Below the pieces are notes generated by a model. That model was not told where the DNA came from. It made no database searches and was given only the letters and a program-made list of their open reading frames with translations. This document shows positions 32,808 through 46,512 of a DNA stretch of 64,000 nucleotides, one piece after another (position 1 is the stretch's first letter; each line of letters opens with the position of its first letter). Position numbers and translations under genes: made by a program. The stretch covers positions 2,106,263-2,170,262 of the forward strand of contig BCHH01000003.1 of NCBI GenBank assembly GCA_001599595.1, read 5' to 3'. This DNA is from Beverwykella pulmonaria (lineage: Eukaryota > Ascomycota > Dothideomycetes > Pleosporales > Melanommataceae).

Positions 32808-35800
32808 GGTACAACTCAGATAATCTCGTGTTGAGGCAATACCACACTGAGAAAGGGAAAAATGATATCAGGTTTTGGGATTGGGCGCGCCTCTCTGGCG
32901 AGGACCGGTGAATCTGAAGGGGAAAGTGTTTGACGAAGTCGGGATGGTCTCTGACCCCGCTTCTCCGAAGGCACAATGTTGATAAACAAAAATGACAGGC
33001 ATTCTTATGCCATTGGAGGATCATATGGCAAGTTCTTCACCGCTCTATGACCCAAATGCCATAATGTATCTCATGCATCTCTGTGAGACAAGGATATGAA
33101 ACGTGTGCTTGACAGGGTGTCATGAATATTGACGCACCCAAGATATTTGTGGTGGCTGGATACAAGCTCTCGTGTATCGTATCCAACCAGCCTCCCACCG
33201 AGCTCGAGTCTCAAAACGATGAGCGGCACGGAAATTTGACGAAGGATGTGGATCCAGGACAATTGGCTGATGCTGCAAAGCCAAGATAGCAAATTGACCG
33301 TGCCCACCCTTGTCCCGAGCTCCTGGGCACACCCGTCAGCCTCCAGGTCATGCTCGTCTCCATGCTCAACAGTCTACAGGTTGTCTTTTGTTTTTGCTCG
33401 AGTGGAATTTCCCTTCATCTTAATTACAACTTCGAACTGTCTAAATACTCTCGACGGTGGGCGAACTACACCTTATGAATCTTGAGATATGTGTGTCCAA
33501 CGCGTAAGGATGGATATTTTGGTGCCTTTGCTCCCATCCCCCAACGCGAATTCTCTCGTCTACGAACCATTCTAAGAATGTTCCCTCTCTACATTCCAGC
33601 GATCCAGGAGCCAGTGTCTTTTCGTGCCATCCTCTCTAGATTGCAGACTTGACTAGACTATCTCAACCACCTCATTGTTGGCTAGGCCACCTTCTGAGCA
33701 CCGTGACCCACCCCGGCCCCTCGCTACAGACGCTCGAACACAGAACTCCTATTCGACGCCTTACGCGTATCTTTCTGTCAACCCTGACGCCCGAAGTAAC
33801 CGAGGAATATTCGTCACATTTGCCACTAGGAATCACACGCGTTGTGCTAGGATCCAGAACACTGCGCGCGCTCGGCCCCAGCCAGGAGCGGTTGATGCAA
33901 GCAATGTGCAAGGGGGAGGTGGTGCTTGTCTCAACGTCGTGGTTGAGAGCTACTGCACTTGCGGAGTCTATCTCTATAGGAGATGCGGAGATTGTGGAGT
34001 TGGGGTTTGGGAGGCGCATCGATGCGGATACTCTGTGCTGTGCGAGTTCAAATCTGCTCTCAAAGCTCTACAGGCCGTATTGACATGGCCATAGAGGCAC
34101 TACTGTGAATAAGCGTGCTAAAGAGGGTGGGCGATACATGCACACACGTCTGCTGATGTAGAATCAGAGAACTGCAGGATTGATACTTCTCGGGATAGAA
34201 CAGTACTGTTCTTAGATGAGCCCATCAATCTTAATCAATTGTGGCTACGGTACTGAGGCTCCTAGCACTCCAGGGTATGCTTGTGGCAACCCAAAGCTGC
34301 TGGACCTATCAATTGAAATAGCTGCATAGTCTATGCCAATAGTAGGTACTCTGACGCTAAGTGATGTTCGCAGCTGCCTCCCAGGAAGGCAGACTATCGA
34401 TGGTGAGATATACTTTGTTCGTGTATGTTCGTGTTGTGCAATCGTCGATTAGACGTCGCAACAGGCGTCTTTGTAGCAGCAGAGAACAGCGGGAACCGGG
34501 AAGAATGGGAAAGACGGATTGCGTCTCAAGACCATGTTCTGCTGCGCTCTACAACTCAGCTAGGTTTTTCGCTCGTGCTCTTCGAGGTGCTCGACAAGCG
34601 GACTTGGAGCCACGATAAGTGCTTTTGTAGAAGGAGACCAATGGAGCCTCGGGAGATGGAGTGGACAGGAAGATTGGGTCTCAATAAGACAGTCCCCTAA
34701 GCTTCACGGATCAGCCAGGTCATACCATAGAGATAGCTTCATTGACCTTGAATGTGCCTGCCTAGAATGCACCTCGTGAACTTTGTGATGCACTTACGGG
34801 ACGAGAGTGATATGTATCTCGTTTCATGAATGTACTTCTACTTAGTATGAGTGCGGAAGGTCGGCGACTGGCCCACGAAAGGGTCGGGGGAATGTGTATG
34901 GAGACGATATGGAGAAGCAGTTGGTATTGTAATCTTGTGCATGCCGCTGCGGCGTGTAAACGGAACATGAGGAGGAAATGCGAAGCTGCAAGAAGTCGGA
35001 AGTCTCCTTTCGGAGGACGAGGCCATCCGCAAGGCTACCTTGACAGCAAGTGCCCAGACTCGCCCGGCGATAACAGCCGCAGTCTCTTTGGCCCTTCCTT
35101 CTCCATGTTGCTGCTAGAAGATTCCACCCCCGAGATTGAAAAGGGATCCTCAGCTTACTCCTCAACTTCGCAGTGTTGCCGCACCCCATCCCTAGTCGTG
35201 ACGCATCATTTTCAATCTTCTCCTGCAGAGACTTACATGTCATTTCCACATACTAATGCGTTGACTGATTCAAGCTTGAAGTGGGTCTTCCGGTGAACTG
35301 AAGGGCAGGTTGGCGTGGCGCGTGCGGTGGAGGACCAGTTAAGCCCCTTTAGTACTCCCAGGTTGGATCCCGAGAAAGCATTGGTTGATAGGGCACGGAA
35401 GCCACGAAGCGTATCCCCGCTGTCAAGGTCTCCAGCTGCTAGGTTGTGTTTCATTGCGCTGCGTCTTCGGCAACCTTGCTGGTCATCGACGAGGCTCTAT
35501 GCCGTTTCGACTTTATCATATCGACGCTAGAAAGGGACCTGGAGTCTGCGACTCGAGTAACATGGGTGCGTCCGTGAAGAGGGCCTTCACGAACAAATAT
35601 CTGCGCCCATGTGGGTAAGGTCCCACACGCCAGCGGTCGCGTTGAGGGTTTGAAACTATTGATATCGGTGTTTATGCCGTCAGGCGCTTGGTCCACGTCC
35701 GAGATTGAGGCTGCAATTGAGTGCTGACCTCTTGACGCCCCTGGCATCGGCGCGTGAGACCCTGTTGTTGTTGCCTGGGGCTAGTGGGAGTGTTGACCTT

Positions 35801-38566
35801 GGAGCGGGAAGAACACTGGTGCCCTGGTGGAAACAGATCTGCGGTCTTTCTTCGCGCATCTTCTCGCCATCATCAATTCTACAGCGCCTCTTTCTGATGA
35901 GCTGTTTTCTTGCCGCAATCATTGTGCCGATGCTTTGCACACTGCGATCACACCCGCAGTACCTTTCTGCCGTCGCTGAAGACATGAGTTGACGTTCCGC
36001 ATCGCGAAACGGCTCTTCCCTGTGTGTAGGTTGCGCATCGTTTTGCCAACAGAATGCCTCTTGGGGCAAGAGCTGATCATATATACTGCAGAAAATTGGC
36101 GTCTCGAAGCGCCTTGTTAAAAATATTGGGGAACGCCGTTTCGAACCTTCCTCCTCTAGCTAGCTAGCCGCTGTTGCCCTAACTAACGAACCCCAACGCG
36201 ATACGGGTCACAACTCTGCACCACGCTCGTCCCTAGCACCTCGGCTACTACTTCGTTCTGACAATCACATCCGTGCTGATGCAGGAGTGTTGCGGGAGAT
36301 GTGCATTGTCCGAAAGGCTTGATCGGACGTTATTCCTGCTGGAAAACTGCTCGCAGGTTGACATCTCGCGTCCTGGAAGCATGGCATTCCCAGCAATCTA
36401 GAAGAGCGTTCCCTGGAGTTGCATACATTGGTCGCTGGCGGAGGAATACACAAGGAATCTAAATCATACTTGGAAGATCTACGAGGAAGTGCAAGCCTCA
36501 ACTTTGGGAAAAGCATTATTACCACCGGTAGCCAATGAAATTGTGCATGGATGGCTCAAGGAGATCATGCAATCTCTCGCTTCTAGTGCATGGCTTTTCT
36601 GCGCTCTGGGTGCTGCACGCTTCACCTTAAAGACTTGACAGCTCTTCAAGGTAGAAAATCAAGAAGCGGTCTCATACCTTTCGCTCCCTAGCAGAGACGT
36701 CAATCGTGAATCTTTTCGACTACAATTTGTTCTGGCACACATCCTCAGTCAATATTTAAAGGCTATCCGATCTTCAATTCGCCTCGCGCCAGTGTGCACA
36801 GCATCATGTCGTGTGTTGGAAGATAACTAGGACATTAGGCTAGCACTAAAGAAGAAGCGTCATAGTGAGGCAGCTGCTCGGATAATGGCATTGGATGCCT
36901 AAGAGCAAAGTAATACTTTTATTAAATGGTGCTATGTAGTGTATAGGATTGTAGTGAAAATCATAACCAGGCCCTATTCAGTACCCCACTTTCTGCATCC
37001 ATCGTCATGCAAAAATTTTGCCTTGGGGTGATGGATCGTTATGCTCTGTATGCCATGATAGTAGCTCGAGACGAGTCGTGACGCTCAAGGCGTTGTCGGT
37101 ATGGGCCTGTGGATATGTTGGGGCGTGGGAGTGTCTTGTCAAGATAGACGCGTTCGTCGAGAGAAGATGATGCGTGGGATTAAGAAAGGAATTGCAGGTA
37201 GCCCGCAGACAGTAGTGAGATTTATGATAGGATGTTTTCGAGGTAGATGCCAAATAATACGTCGTGTGCAACAACTCTACTCGAGGGGCTGCACAAAATG
37301 GCATGGGAAGACTATCGTTTCTGGTTGGGAGTTGAGAGCCAACGACGCCAGCTGCCTTTATTCGTCTATCATATTGACGTCAGTAACCAGGCAGGAGTTC
37401 AACCAGGTTCGAGAATGCTCGCCTTCACACTCCTGGTACCAGCCAACTCTCCAGCATCAGCCATCTTTCCAGTATCAGCCATCTCTCTAGTATCGCTGCT
37501 ACCATTATCCTCGGCCTGGGACTTAAATTTCGACTTCGCAGTACTTTGTACGGAAGCTTCAAACACATTAGCTGCAAGACGAGGGGCAATGGGGAAAAGG
37601 TGGTTACGAATAGGATCGGGGTCGCGCGTAGGGATTCTCGCTTTGGTCATGATGGGCGTGAAACATGCGAGTGTCGGGCAAAGAACCCAATTTTTGCTAG
37701 ACAATTTCAGCGGTGTGAGGCTTCGATAGCTCCTGAAGAGTTAATTAAGCCGAGCGGAGAGTGAAGGTGAGGTCAAGATCTTAGCAAATCCCGCGGTAGA
37801 ACCTACTACTTGCGGAAGCTAAGCCCAGTCGTCTCCTAGTCAACCTTGAAAGGCACGACCAGTGTCAGGGGTGCAACTCTTCTTTGGGGGATCTCGACCT
37901 TTCAAGCTCCGCCACCTCATTGTCAACGCTTCATACAGGGAATATTGAAGAAGTTGAGAGGGCTAGGCACCGCTTGTGCCACGAGCTGCGCAAGTTCTGC
38001 TTGCCAATGCCCTGCCCTGATGATCACAAACGCAATGACAGGCGCGTTGAGGATGGTGGATGCAAGAAGCTGGTCCCGTGTTTGCACAGATACGGAATGC
38101 TGGTCATGTTGGCAGAAGAATAGCGGACGTGCGTTTTGATTAGGCTCAGCTGAGGGTTAGACTTGACTCGAGATACTTCCCAACCGTTTTCAGACCGTCC
38201 GTAATTATAGAAACAGATCGAACTCCTCCGAAACCTTAATTTTTGACAGGCGGGGCGTATGATAGACCGAAATGTGACAGTTCATAGCAGGCAATTTCAA
38301 CCAGGAAGCACGCCTATCGGCCCTATTCTTAATCTTAGCATAAACACTGATTGGAGTTATAAGAGCATAGCACTGTATAACGTCATGATACTTGGAATGA
38401 CATAGCCACATACTGGAACAGGTCCCCAGCTTGGCGTTGACCAAAAATGAGCGGTGTGGCTGGGGAGGAGAAACTTAGGGCCGAAGAGGGCGGACCCATG
38501 CTAGGGAAAATTTAACTTACTCTCTTCCACAACCTAACCAGGCATCAGCCACCCTCACATTAACCA
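32808..38566. other. 5.7-kb gene-poor block
   Basis: No recognisable gene. The longest frames (33649-34083 and 33675-34094 plus in two overlapping frames, 34826-35296 plus, 35680-36069 minus, 37247-37729 plus) overlap each other on opposite strands and lack family motifs. A 19-codon stretch near 36842 (ALKKKRHSEAAARIMALDA) vaguely resembles transposase tails, but nothing around it supports that. It is likely decayed accessory DNA. Confidence 0.4.
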
Positions 38567-39462
38567 TTAACGACTCCCATTATCACCTGCTCCTATGAAA
38601 ATCCCCGTGACGGCGAAATAAGCAGCCGTAATCGCAAGTATCTCACCACGCTTGACGTTTTCGACAGTCAGCTGGACGGACAACGCAAGAATTACCCCGA
38701 GCACGCACTGGACTACAATTCGAACTGTAGTGGAATGAATGCAATGGAGGATCGTAATTGCTGCAGTAAATATGAGAGCAGCGTACAGGCTGGTAAGTAC
38801 GTTCATTACTCTACGAATGGTGTCCAGGGAGATACTCTCCGGTCCTTGGGACTCCACGTCGGTCTGCTTCTTCTTCGGAAATCTTTTGACCATGGATTTG
38901 ATATTGTTGATGAAAAGTTCAGTGGCCATGTCCTGTCCCTCTACCTCTTTTAGAGAGCACGTGTCTCGATGTGCGGGATGCTTGTAGAACTCCTCGCTTT
39001 CGCCAGTCGGTCCAAACAACCCATCCTCGAAGAGACCTTGAGTATCGGCGAAGTGTTTTGAGTACACCCGGGACTGGTCCGGTAATTGCGTGATGGATCG
39101 GACAAGACACAGATCCTTCCCTATGAGCGGTTAGTATGGCCACAACGAAACATAGTATTAAGACGCTCACCATATCGCCTAAGCTTCTTGGTCAACCGAT
39201 CTGTCTGCTTCTTTAAGTCTGGATGTTTCTTGACCATGTGTGCAAGATGCACGTCGGTGACGGTGAAGACGTTACCCCCACTCCCCGGCCCTTGGATTGC
39301 CTCAATGGTGGCGTTGCATTCTTCTATTGATCTCTGGATCCCAGCGCATTGGTTGTACAGCATCCATGCAAACAGCCCGGTATAGCGACGAAATCTCGTG
39401 AGCTCGGGGTCCGTGTTGAACCGCTCATAGAGTGCCGAGTAGTACTTTCTAATGCCCTCCAT
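38567..39462 (-). CDS. DUF6594 membrane protein (second copy)
   Basis: Two exons (39171-39462, then 38567-39120) around a 50-bp intron (GTGAGC, branch ACTAAC, CTCATAG) give 281 aa. The N-terminal YYSALYERFNTDPELTRFRR and the long helix with NQCAGIQRSIEECNATIEAI fit the DUF6594 N-terminal region. The C-terminus has three hydrophobic segments (VLTSLYAALIFTAAITILH, IVVQCVLGVILALSVQLTV, ILAITAAYFAVTGIFIGAG), the last being the typical family ending. The protein lacks the GYPRL start seen in the first copy, so it is a divergent member. Its function is unknown; the topology suggests a C-terminally membrane-embedded protein with a coiled cytosolic part. Confidence 0.78.
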
Positions 39463-42400
39463 GTCTGCTAAGACAATGTGGAAAAAGGAAGGCAGGCTAA
39501 GCTTCTTCGGGCAAGGACTGCGTGGGGAAAATTTTCAAAGATATGGAGAAAGCTCAGGGAAGATCAAACAACAACTCAAGGCAATATTTCGAAATAATGA
39601 AAAGCACATCGGCAGATTTCTGCGGCATCAAGGCCTTTTATGTTATTTCACGACCTGGATCAATAGTGTTGTACGAACCACAAGGCGGTCTCAATCAAGA
39701 CAGTCCTTAGAAGACCCAAAACCTTCGATATCCAGCCGTGAACCAAGCGGTCGAACGGCAACAGAGCAGGCAAACGAACGATTTTCAGGTCTAGTGGCTG
39801 CCATATCGCCTCATTCGTCCAAACACCTACAGACAATTGCATGGCAGAGTACATGCTGTCAGCCTACATATCGTCAAGGAAGACCACCAACTCATCATTT
39901 CATCTCACCGGTCCTTGTATCGCGAAATAATGGGTGTGTGAACCAGTCTGGAGGAGTCAGGATGCCATCGTGTACGGAACATGCTCGAACCGAAGGCTTC
40001 AACGACCCTCCAAGGCGGGAAAGCCCAATAGTTTTTGAGTGAGGTATAGCGAGGCCTATCTGTGGCATCTCAAAGTCTTGAGGTGGCTTTTCGCCCCAGG
40101 AAATCTATCAGAATTGGCGATTGCTAGCCTATGACCACCCTCCAGAAGCGGACCTCGGCCTCGATCCTCGCCTGATGCCGCGCGGGCCGCCAGTGATGAC
40201 TGCAGAAGAGAATCCCAAAGTGCAACAGCCTTCCTGCACGTCGTGGTCATGTTCGTGGACCATTGTAAAACTTCACGGAGCTGCGATGTGGAGATGCCAC
40301 ACCCTGAAAAACAAGCGACGATTCCAAGCCTCACACCCCCAACACGAGCACGAATTTACACCAAGCGTAGTCGTCCACGTAGAGGCGTGCCCACTTGCAC
40401 AATTTTCATAGAGAGGTGCAGGTTGTCATGGATGTAAATTTCATGATACTATTACCGATTTCGAGATTCTACGCTTGCTGGCCTTCTTTCCTTACTTTTA
40501 TTCAAACAAGATTCTTTTGCTGCGACATTCCTGATCAGAGTCCTCGACCCTTCTCTCCGTTCTGTCACGAGCTGGCACGAATTTGGTTGGATGGCGGAGA
40601 ACCACAAGGCTCACATACCAATGAACAAGGCTACAACATGTCCAATAGCAACTGCAGCAAAATTTCGGTCTGCGCGTACAATATGTGCGGACGTCGACAG
40701 GCATCGCGGTGTCAGCTGCTTCGTCCTCCTTTGACCGGCTTCGGGTGTTCCGGTTCCACAATATCTTCACTGCCCCCAAGAAGCCGTTCTGCGCGTACTC
40801 AATCTGCACGAACGTTGACAGGCATCGCGGTGTCAGCTGCTTCGTCCTCCCTTGACCGGCTTCAGGCGTTCCGGTTCCACAACATCTTCACTGCCCCCAA
40901 GAAGCCGTTTTGGGGCACCTTCAAACGACATTGTCATTCGATCATGTAGTCTTGGTTATCGGAGTCTTGCCCAAGACATTATGACCACGATGCAGCTGTT
41001 CACCGCTTCTTTGGCGAGGCATACCCAAGGATATTCTGAGAGTTCGACCCCTTATCTTCGTGATCTTGAACGGGTCATACCCTCATCCGAAGGACGACAT
41101 GACCAATCAGCGTGGCTCAATTCCAAGATACTCAATGTAAGAGATGCACGCTACCAATATTACTCAATCGAATCTCCGTCGGCATATATTAACTTAGAAA
41201 CGGCAGACTTAATCAATACAGGCAAAAAAAAGCCCACAAGTGCACACAACAGCGGGCTACAGGGCCACAGTTCCCGATTTCTTTTCTCGATATCGCCACC
41301 TTCTCGAAGACAGCTTGTCCCAAAGCTGAAAACACTCTGACAGAAGTGTGTTCAACAACGTAGAAGACTAACTACTTTAGATATATTTCTCCACTTTCGA
41401 TCCCAGAATCAACGGGGGAGACGAACATCAAGCTGTCAAGCTGCCAAGCTACGGACCACTAGTACAATCTGAAGAAATTTCCCTTAGATGTTGTTTGAAA
41501 GATTTTCTAAGGCACAAGTTAGAAGACAAGGCTACAGTTGCTATTCTACATTGCCCAGAACTCGCTCGGCGTGTTGAGCATAACGTTGCCGCATGTTGTG
41601 CTCAGCATGACAGTTCTAGTTTGACAGATTTACCTAAGCAAATGAAAACTATACAGATATGGCCTAGACGACTTTTTTTGGTGCGGATTTTACTATATTG
41701 ATGATACTTTAACCTATGCATTGAGTATGTTACCTACCCTTTTCGGACTTTGCGAACATGTAATAAATCTGTACTAGACATCAAGGCCATTAACTAAGAC
41801 CGACTGTATTTCGACAACTTGCCTTCACATCATTTTCTCTCTACATCATTCACATTCTCTTCACCATAAAGCACAACATATTCCTTGGTGCAACCCTTGT
41901 GGCCGCAACTAGTATCTTCGTCTTCCCCATGCAACCCATGTCGTCTGTAGAGGTGGTTGTTGAAAATTTATATCTTTCTTCCCTGCCCTTTGTATGTTAG
42001 ATTTACTAGAGTATACATTATTCAGATTATGCTCCATGCTTGAAGACCCCTCAGGACTGGCTTAAAAACCAATATGGTTTTCTGAAATTTTTTTTTTATA
42101 TATTCTACTGCTATGCCGGCTGCCACACAATTTATATTCTCACTTCTCCTTTCCGGCGATCCCCACTCCCTCCATCACCAATATCACCCAAACCTGTTTG
42201 CCGCGTGACTAGCCGGAAGGCAGATATGCACCAGTCGAATTCTGCCCGACGCACAACAGAAATAGTTAGAAGCTATGCCACAACCAGGCCAATCGCAGGA
42301 AGGTGAAGAAATGTAACAAGTACTGCGGGGGACAGGAATCGGTAAGGGACATATCTATTTTTGTCATCTCATCACGAGTTCTTTCAAATCCTTTGGGGTC

Positions 42401-43997
42401 GACTCGAAAGTCTAAGGGCCCCCTAACCGTACAAGATGCATGAGCGTGATCGCCACCATATTTAAGACGTTTATGCGGGCCGCAAATGGAAACAAGGCTT
42501 TGAGTGATCCTAACTGACTTGGATGAGTTTGGCTTCGTCGAGTGGGATCCTTACTCCCACGAGCCTATCGATATAACGACCCCCCGGCGCCCCCGATGCT
42601 CACCCCGCCCATGCACACCCCATCTCTCAAACCCTGCGGAAAACAAACGTGCTTTTTGCATGTTGGCTTCGCTGTGGTTTGCTCTGCAGGTTACAGCTAG
42701 CGACAGTGCAAGAAAGCTTACAAGGGGATGCTTCTATAAATGCCTTTTCCCTCTTTCCCTTTCCATCCTCCCATCCGGGCAATTCTAGCATTAGGGCAAA
42801 AGTATCAGCGCGAATACACTAAGCCCGTCGTATCTGAACCAGGACCTTGGCGCTCGGCATTGGTTCTGCCTGGCCTGGATCTAATTTTCGATAGAGGAAA
42901 GGAAAGGAAAGCTAATGTTGAAAATGCAGATCCCGACTTGCAAACAATTGAAAGTAGACAAGAAAGAGGCGAAGAAGATAGCGGAGAAGTGCAGGAAGTA
43001 GAAGGAGTGGAGCTGAGGGTGTGTCGGCATCTGAGCGCGCCCAAAGCATACTGTTTGGAAGCTCATCCACTCTTAAGCAAGGGAAATTGGCGTTTCTTGC
43101 TGCTTTCCAGAAGATGGGGATGGTGGTAAGGGAAGGAGGGTGGGAGGGGGGTTTTGCTGAGCTCGTTTGTTTCAGCTTTGGTTCTGCAACTTTTTTGGTT
43201 CTGGCTTGGAACTGCACGTTTCCAAGGCCATTCTCGTTGCGGCCAGTTATACCCCATAACAACCCCTTAAATATCGTAGTCGTTACTTATCACCAATCAT
43301 AATCCCCTTACCCCTCTATACCAGTAACGCCCCACTTACATCCTAAGCTCAACCTCGTACGAGTGTCTCTCCTGAACCAGAACAACCCAATGCTCCAGCT
43401 CACACTACTAAACTCACCTCCTATCTCACCAACCTTCCCTTCATAGCACACATAATTATACTCCATCAGCACTCCCCACCTCCCCCTCCCTCCACGGAGA
43501 TTCCCACACAATTCTCACCCAACGCCATCCAACCCTAACCTTCCACCACCCAACTAATCCCAATCCAGAAAGCTCACGTGACTAGTCTAATTCTTTGACA
43601 AATCCTCTCCTTGAAAAGGCAAAAAGCAACCACGACAAGGTCAAAGCACGACATGATACATAAATAGCACGAGACACACTCAACTCATAAAAAGGCGCGG
43701 CCGTCTCACCATCTGACAGAAAGTTGTGTGGTTCCATTCCTTTCCATTCCATTCATTCATATCATACTGACCAAAATGCCATGGCCATACACCGTAATCG
43801 ATCTAAGCTACCGATCGGGTGAGCGCCATAAGATAAATCCGTCGCTGAAATGCTGGAGCTGCAAAATACCACAACCGAGCAAACAAACATACAACTTTAA
43901 CCTTCTCTAAACTTTTTCCATCCTGCCCATCTTGGTCTACGCTATCATCCTTTCAAACTAATCAAAGCCAGGCTCCAACCTCCTTTTGTCGCTGATC
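39463..43997. other. 4.5-kb gene-poor block
   Basis: No gene is supported. A 196-codon plus-strand frame at 39452-40042 overlaps the DUF6594 start and has no family motif. There is a 120-bp tandem duplication at 40670-40909 and a T-run near 42092. Frames at 42504-43262 on both strands are compositional. The right end is the 3' flank of the Zn2Cys6 regulator. Confidence 0.4.
40670..40909. repeat. Tandem duplication of about 120 bp
   Basis: The segment beginning CTGCGCGTAC and ending AAGAAGCCGTT occurs twice in direct succession (about 40670-40788 and 40789-40909). Differences are scattered substitutions plus a 2-nt length difference near the start. It lies outside any called gene. Confidence 0.85.
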
Positions 43998-46512
43998 TTA
44001 CTTGTCGCTAGCTACACTTCCCTCTGCCGTCCCTGTCCCACTCCCAAACCTCTCAAACTCCGCATCATCGAAACCGTGAAAACTACTTCCAGACATGTTC
44101 CTCCTCAACCCTTGACCGTGTTCCTCGTCCTCCTCTCCCATTTCAATATCATCCGAATTCTGCCTATACAATTGCGGCGGTCCCATATTGCTCAGCTGCG
44201 GTGGTGGGCGGGGTGGAGCAGCAGGAGGCACACCTGCATTGCTGATTTGTTGCGCTAGACTCGGTTTCTCTGCAAGATTATTGAGCATTGCGCGGCTGGC
44301 ATCTAGCATGGAGACTGCGTAGTCGAGGAACTCGGCCCTTTTACTTGACACACTGAGGGTCCAGCGATACTCCCGTAACCGCGTCTTGTAGAATTCCGCC
44401 TCCTCATGCGCCGGAGCAGTAGCCCAGAGCAGGGAGCCAAATGTGCCGATTAGTGTAAAGTTGATCTTGGAGGCGAAATACCAGAAGGCTTGAAGGTGTT
44501 CCGGTTTCAAACGGTTGACAAAGTCCATGGCGGAGATGAGCCTCGTCTTGGCGGCATTTCGGCACATGAAAAAACCATAGGGGTCGTGTGTGGTGGGGTC
44601 AAGAGATTGGACGATTCGCCGATGAAGAGTGATTTCTGTGGCGAAGTAGGCGAGGTGCAAGTATCCTGTTCAACCTGTGAGTGAGGGTTCAATCTTTGAT
44701 ATTGCTGACTTACCAGTTGAAGAGAGCTTGTTATTGGTTGGTGCATGCATCTTGACCGACTTTGGCAGTCTTTCATGCCAGTTGCGGAGTTTGATCTGGA
44801 CCGGTTTCGCGCGAGCTAATATCAACTCTGTCGATTTCTTCCCCGCGTTGGCGAAATCCTGGATAGCAACTTGTGTGTAGAACGTGTCCATCACTTCAGC
44901 CATGATGGCCGTCAACCCGATCATCTGCGCAAACAGAATCTGGCCACGCTCGTTCTCTTCCTTCTCGTCCTCGGTCTCTTCCTGTCTCGTCTCATACCCG
45001 TCGCCTTCTTCTTTGAAGTCGTCGTCGTTGATAGATTTAACTGCCCAATTGGCACCGAAGATGTGGGATGGCCGACCGTGGATTAAGGAACTCCACTTGT
45101 CCTGCATATACAATGCCCAGGCGATTCTCTTCCTTAACCCACGCTCCCATAAAGGGATCGACCATGATGAGCAGTCGAGATGGAGACCTAGCTCTTGCCC
45201 GATAGCAACAAGTTGGGTAGTCAAACTCCAAGAATCTGCCTCTGGACGCTGCAATAACAGTAGTCCAGCCTGGATTGTTGAAAGCTTTGGCCGTTCCATA
45301 GAAACGGATAGGGATTTCATCGCAATGGCTTCGAGACGGGCAGCATCAGGCTTAGGATAGCTTCCTAGCTTGGGGTCATATGACCACCAGTTGAGCGCGA
45401 GAATATACATACCAGCCATGAGGGCTGGTGAAAAGGTACGGTCCCCATTACGATACCGCTCGACGAAAAGGTGCTTTTGGATAATAGGAAAGCTAGGATG
45501 TACTACCCGGAAGAAGAGGTCTAGCAAGGCAGGGCCATGCGGATGGACGAGTTGCTCGACGAGGCGTAGCGTATCTGCCTCGCCGGAATAGTTTTGTGTG
45601 TTCTCGTCAGGCAGCATGATGAAGCATTCATGGTCGTTTACTCGACGAAGAGTACCAAGATCAAAGGTAGACTCGTTGCGGGTATCAAAGTGAGACAGAC
45701 CGATAAGCAAAGAGTCAAATGGAGAGCTTAAACCAATGTATCTGCTATGTTGACCTCTCTGTAGGCCTAAGGTCTCCCCTAGTTGGGCGATATGGGGATT
45801 GGCTAATGGGGATTGGGGGGGTGGTGGGCTTGGCGCGGTGGCAGTTATGGTGGGCGTCGGCAACGCTAGTGGTGGCGGCTCTGCGTCGACCGATCTGCTA
45901 GCACGGGTTAGCCGTTGGGTGTCAAACGCCAGATCCACCTAATTAGGCACCCGACAACCGGGAATAACATTTGAGACTTTACGGTCGGGAGCGGACCGAT
46001 CACAAGACAACTCCAGCAATGTGCTGACTCCCAAGGGGAAGCAAAAGGGAACCGATGAACGACCACACGACCAAAGCGGCATGGCGGGGCGGTAAGATGA
46101 CATACCCACCAAGCGAGGGGGCTTCGACAGGGTGTGACGTCTCTGGGGTAGCTGAAACATACCTCTTTTTTTGGTTGTTGGGCGAGTCCTTCTTCCCGTC
46201 GTCGACTACCTTGCGCTTCCTGGGCAGCGGGCTCTGAACAAAGGTGCACTCCTGTTTGTGGAACTCGCACAGAACACAGAGGACAGCGCCCTCGTGGATT
46301 ACACAGCGGCTCTTCCGTCTCCGGCAAGCATCACAAGGTCTCTCCCTCCGTGTGCGGATGTTGGCGACTGGGCCAACTGTCGACGATATGGGCTTGATAG
46401 CAACCAGGTTCTCCTTCCCCGGCGAGGGCTTCTGTTTGCGAGGGCGGGCGGCGGCGATGGGGACGGGAGTCGGGCGTGGCATGGAAGGCTGTATAGCCAC
46501 AGCGGTCGACAT
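43998..46512 (-). CDS. Zn2Cys6 transcription factor, TamA/Dal81 type
   Basis: Three exons (46163-46512, 44714-45897, 43998-44665) give 733 aa. The zinc cluster, residues 60-89, is CDACRRRKSRC then CVLC and HKQEC (spacing C2-C6-C8-C2-C6). The fungal-specific regulatory domain follows at about 235-520 (ALLDLFFRVVHPSFPIIQK, LALNWWSYDP, KLSTIQAGLLLLQRPE, LGLHLDCSSW, GRPSHIFGANWAVK). The last exon has GYLHLAYFATEITLHRRIV, AAKTRLISAMDFVNRLKPEH and a polar acidic tail. The match to the Dal81/TamA coactivator group, which acts in nitrogen-source (GABA, amide) gene induction, is from remembered motifs. Intron 1 (265 bp, ending GCTAACCCGTGCTAG) is unusually long; intron 2 is 48 bp. The start is preceded by a long, GC-rich upstream region. 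Confidence 0.85.

Noticed and set aside
33649..34094. Overlapping plus-strand frames of about 140 codons each
   Set aside because: Two frames and the opposite strand are all open over the same DNA, which argues for composition rather than coding.
36842..36898. Short Lys/Ala-rich stretch resembling a transposase tail
   Set aside because: Nineteen codons only, with no catalytic motif or inverted repeats around it.
39452..40042. 196-codon plus-strand frame
   Set aside because: Overlaps the start of the DUF6594 gene on the other strand and has no protein-family features.
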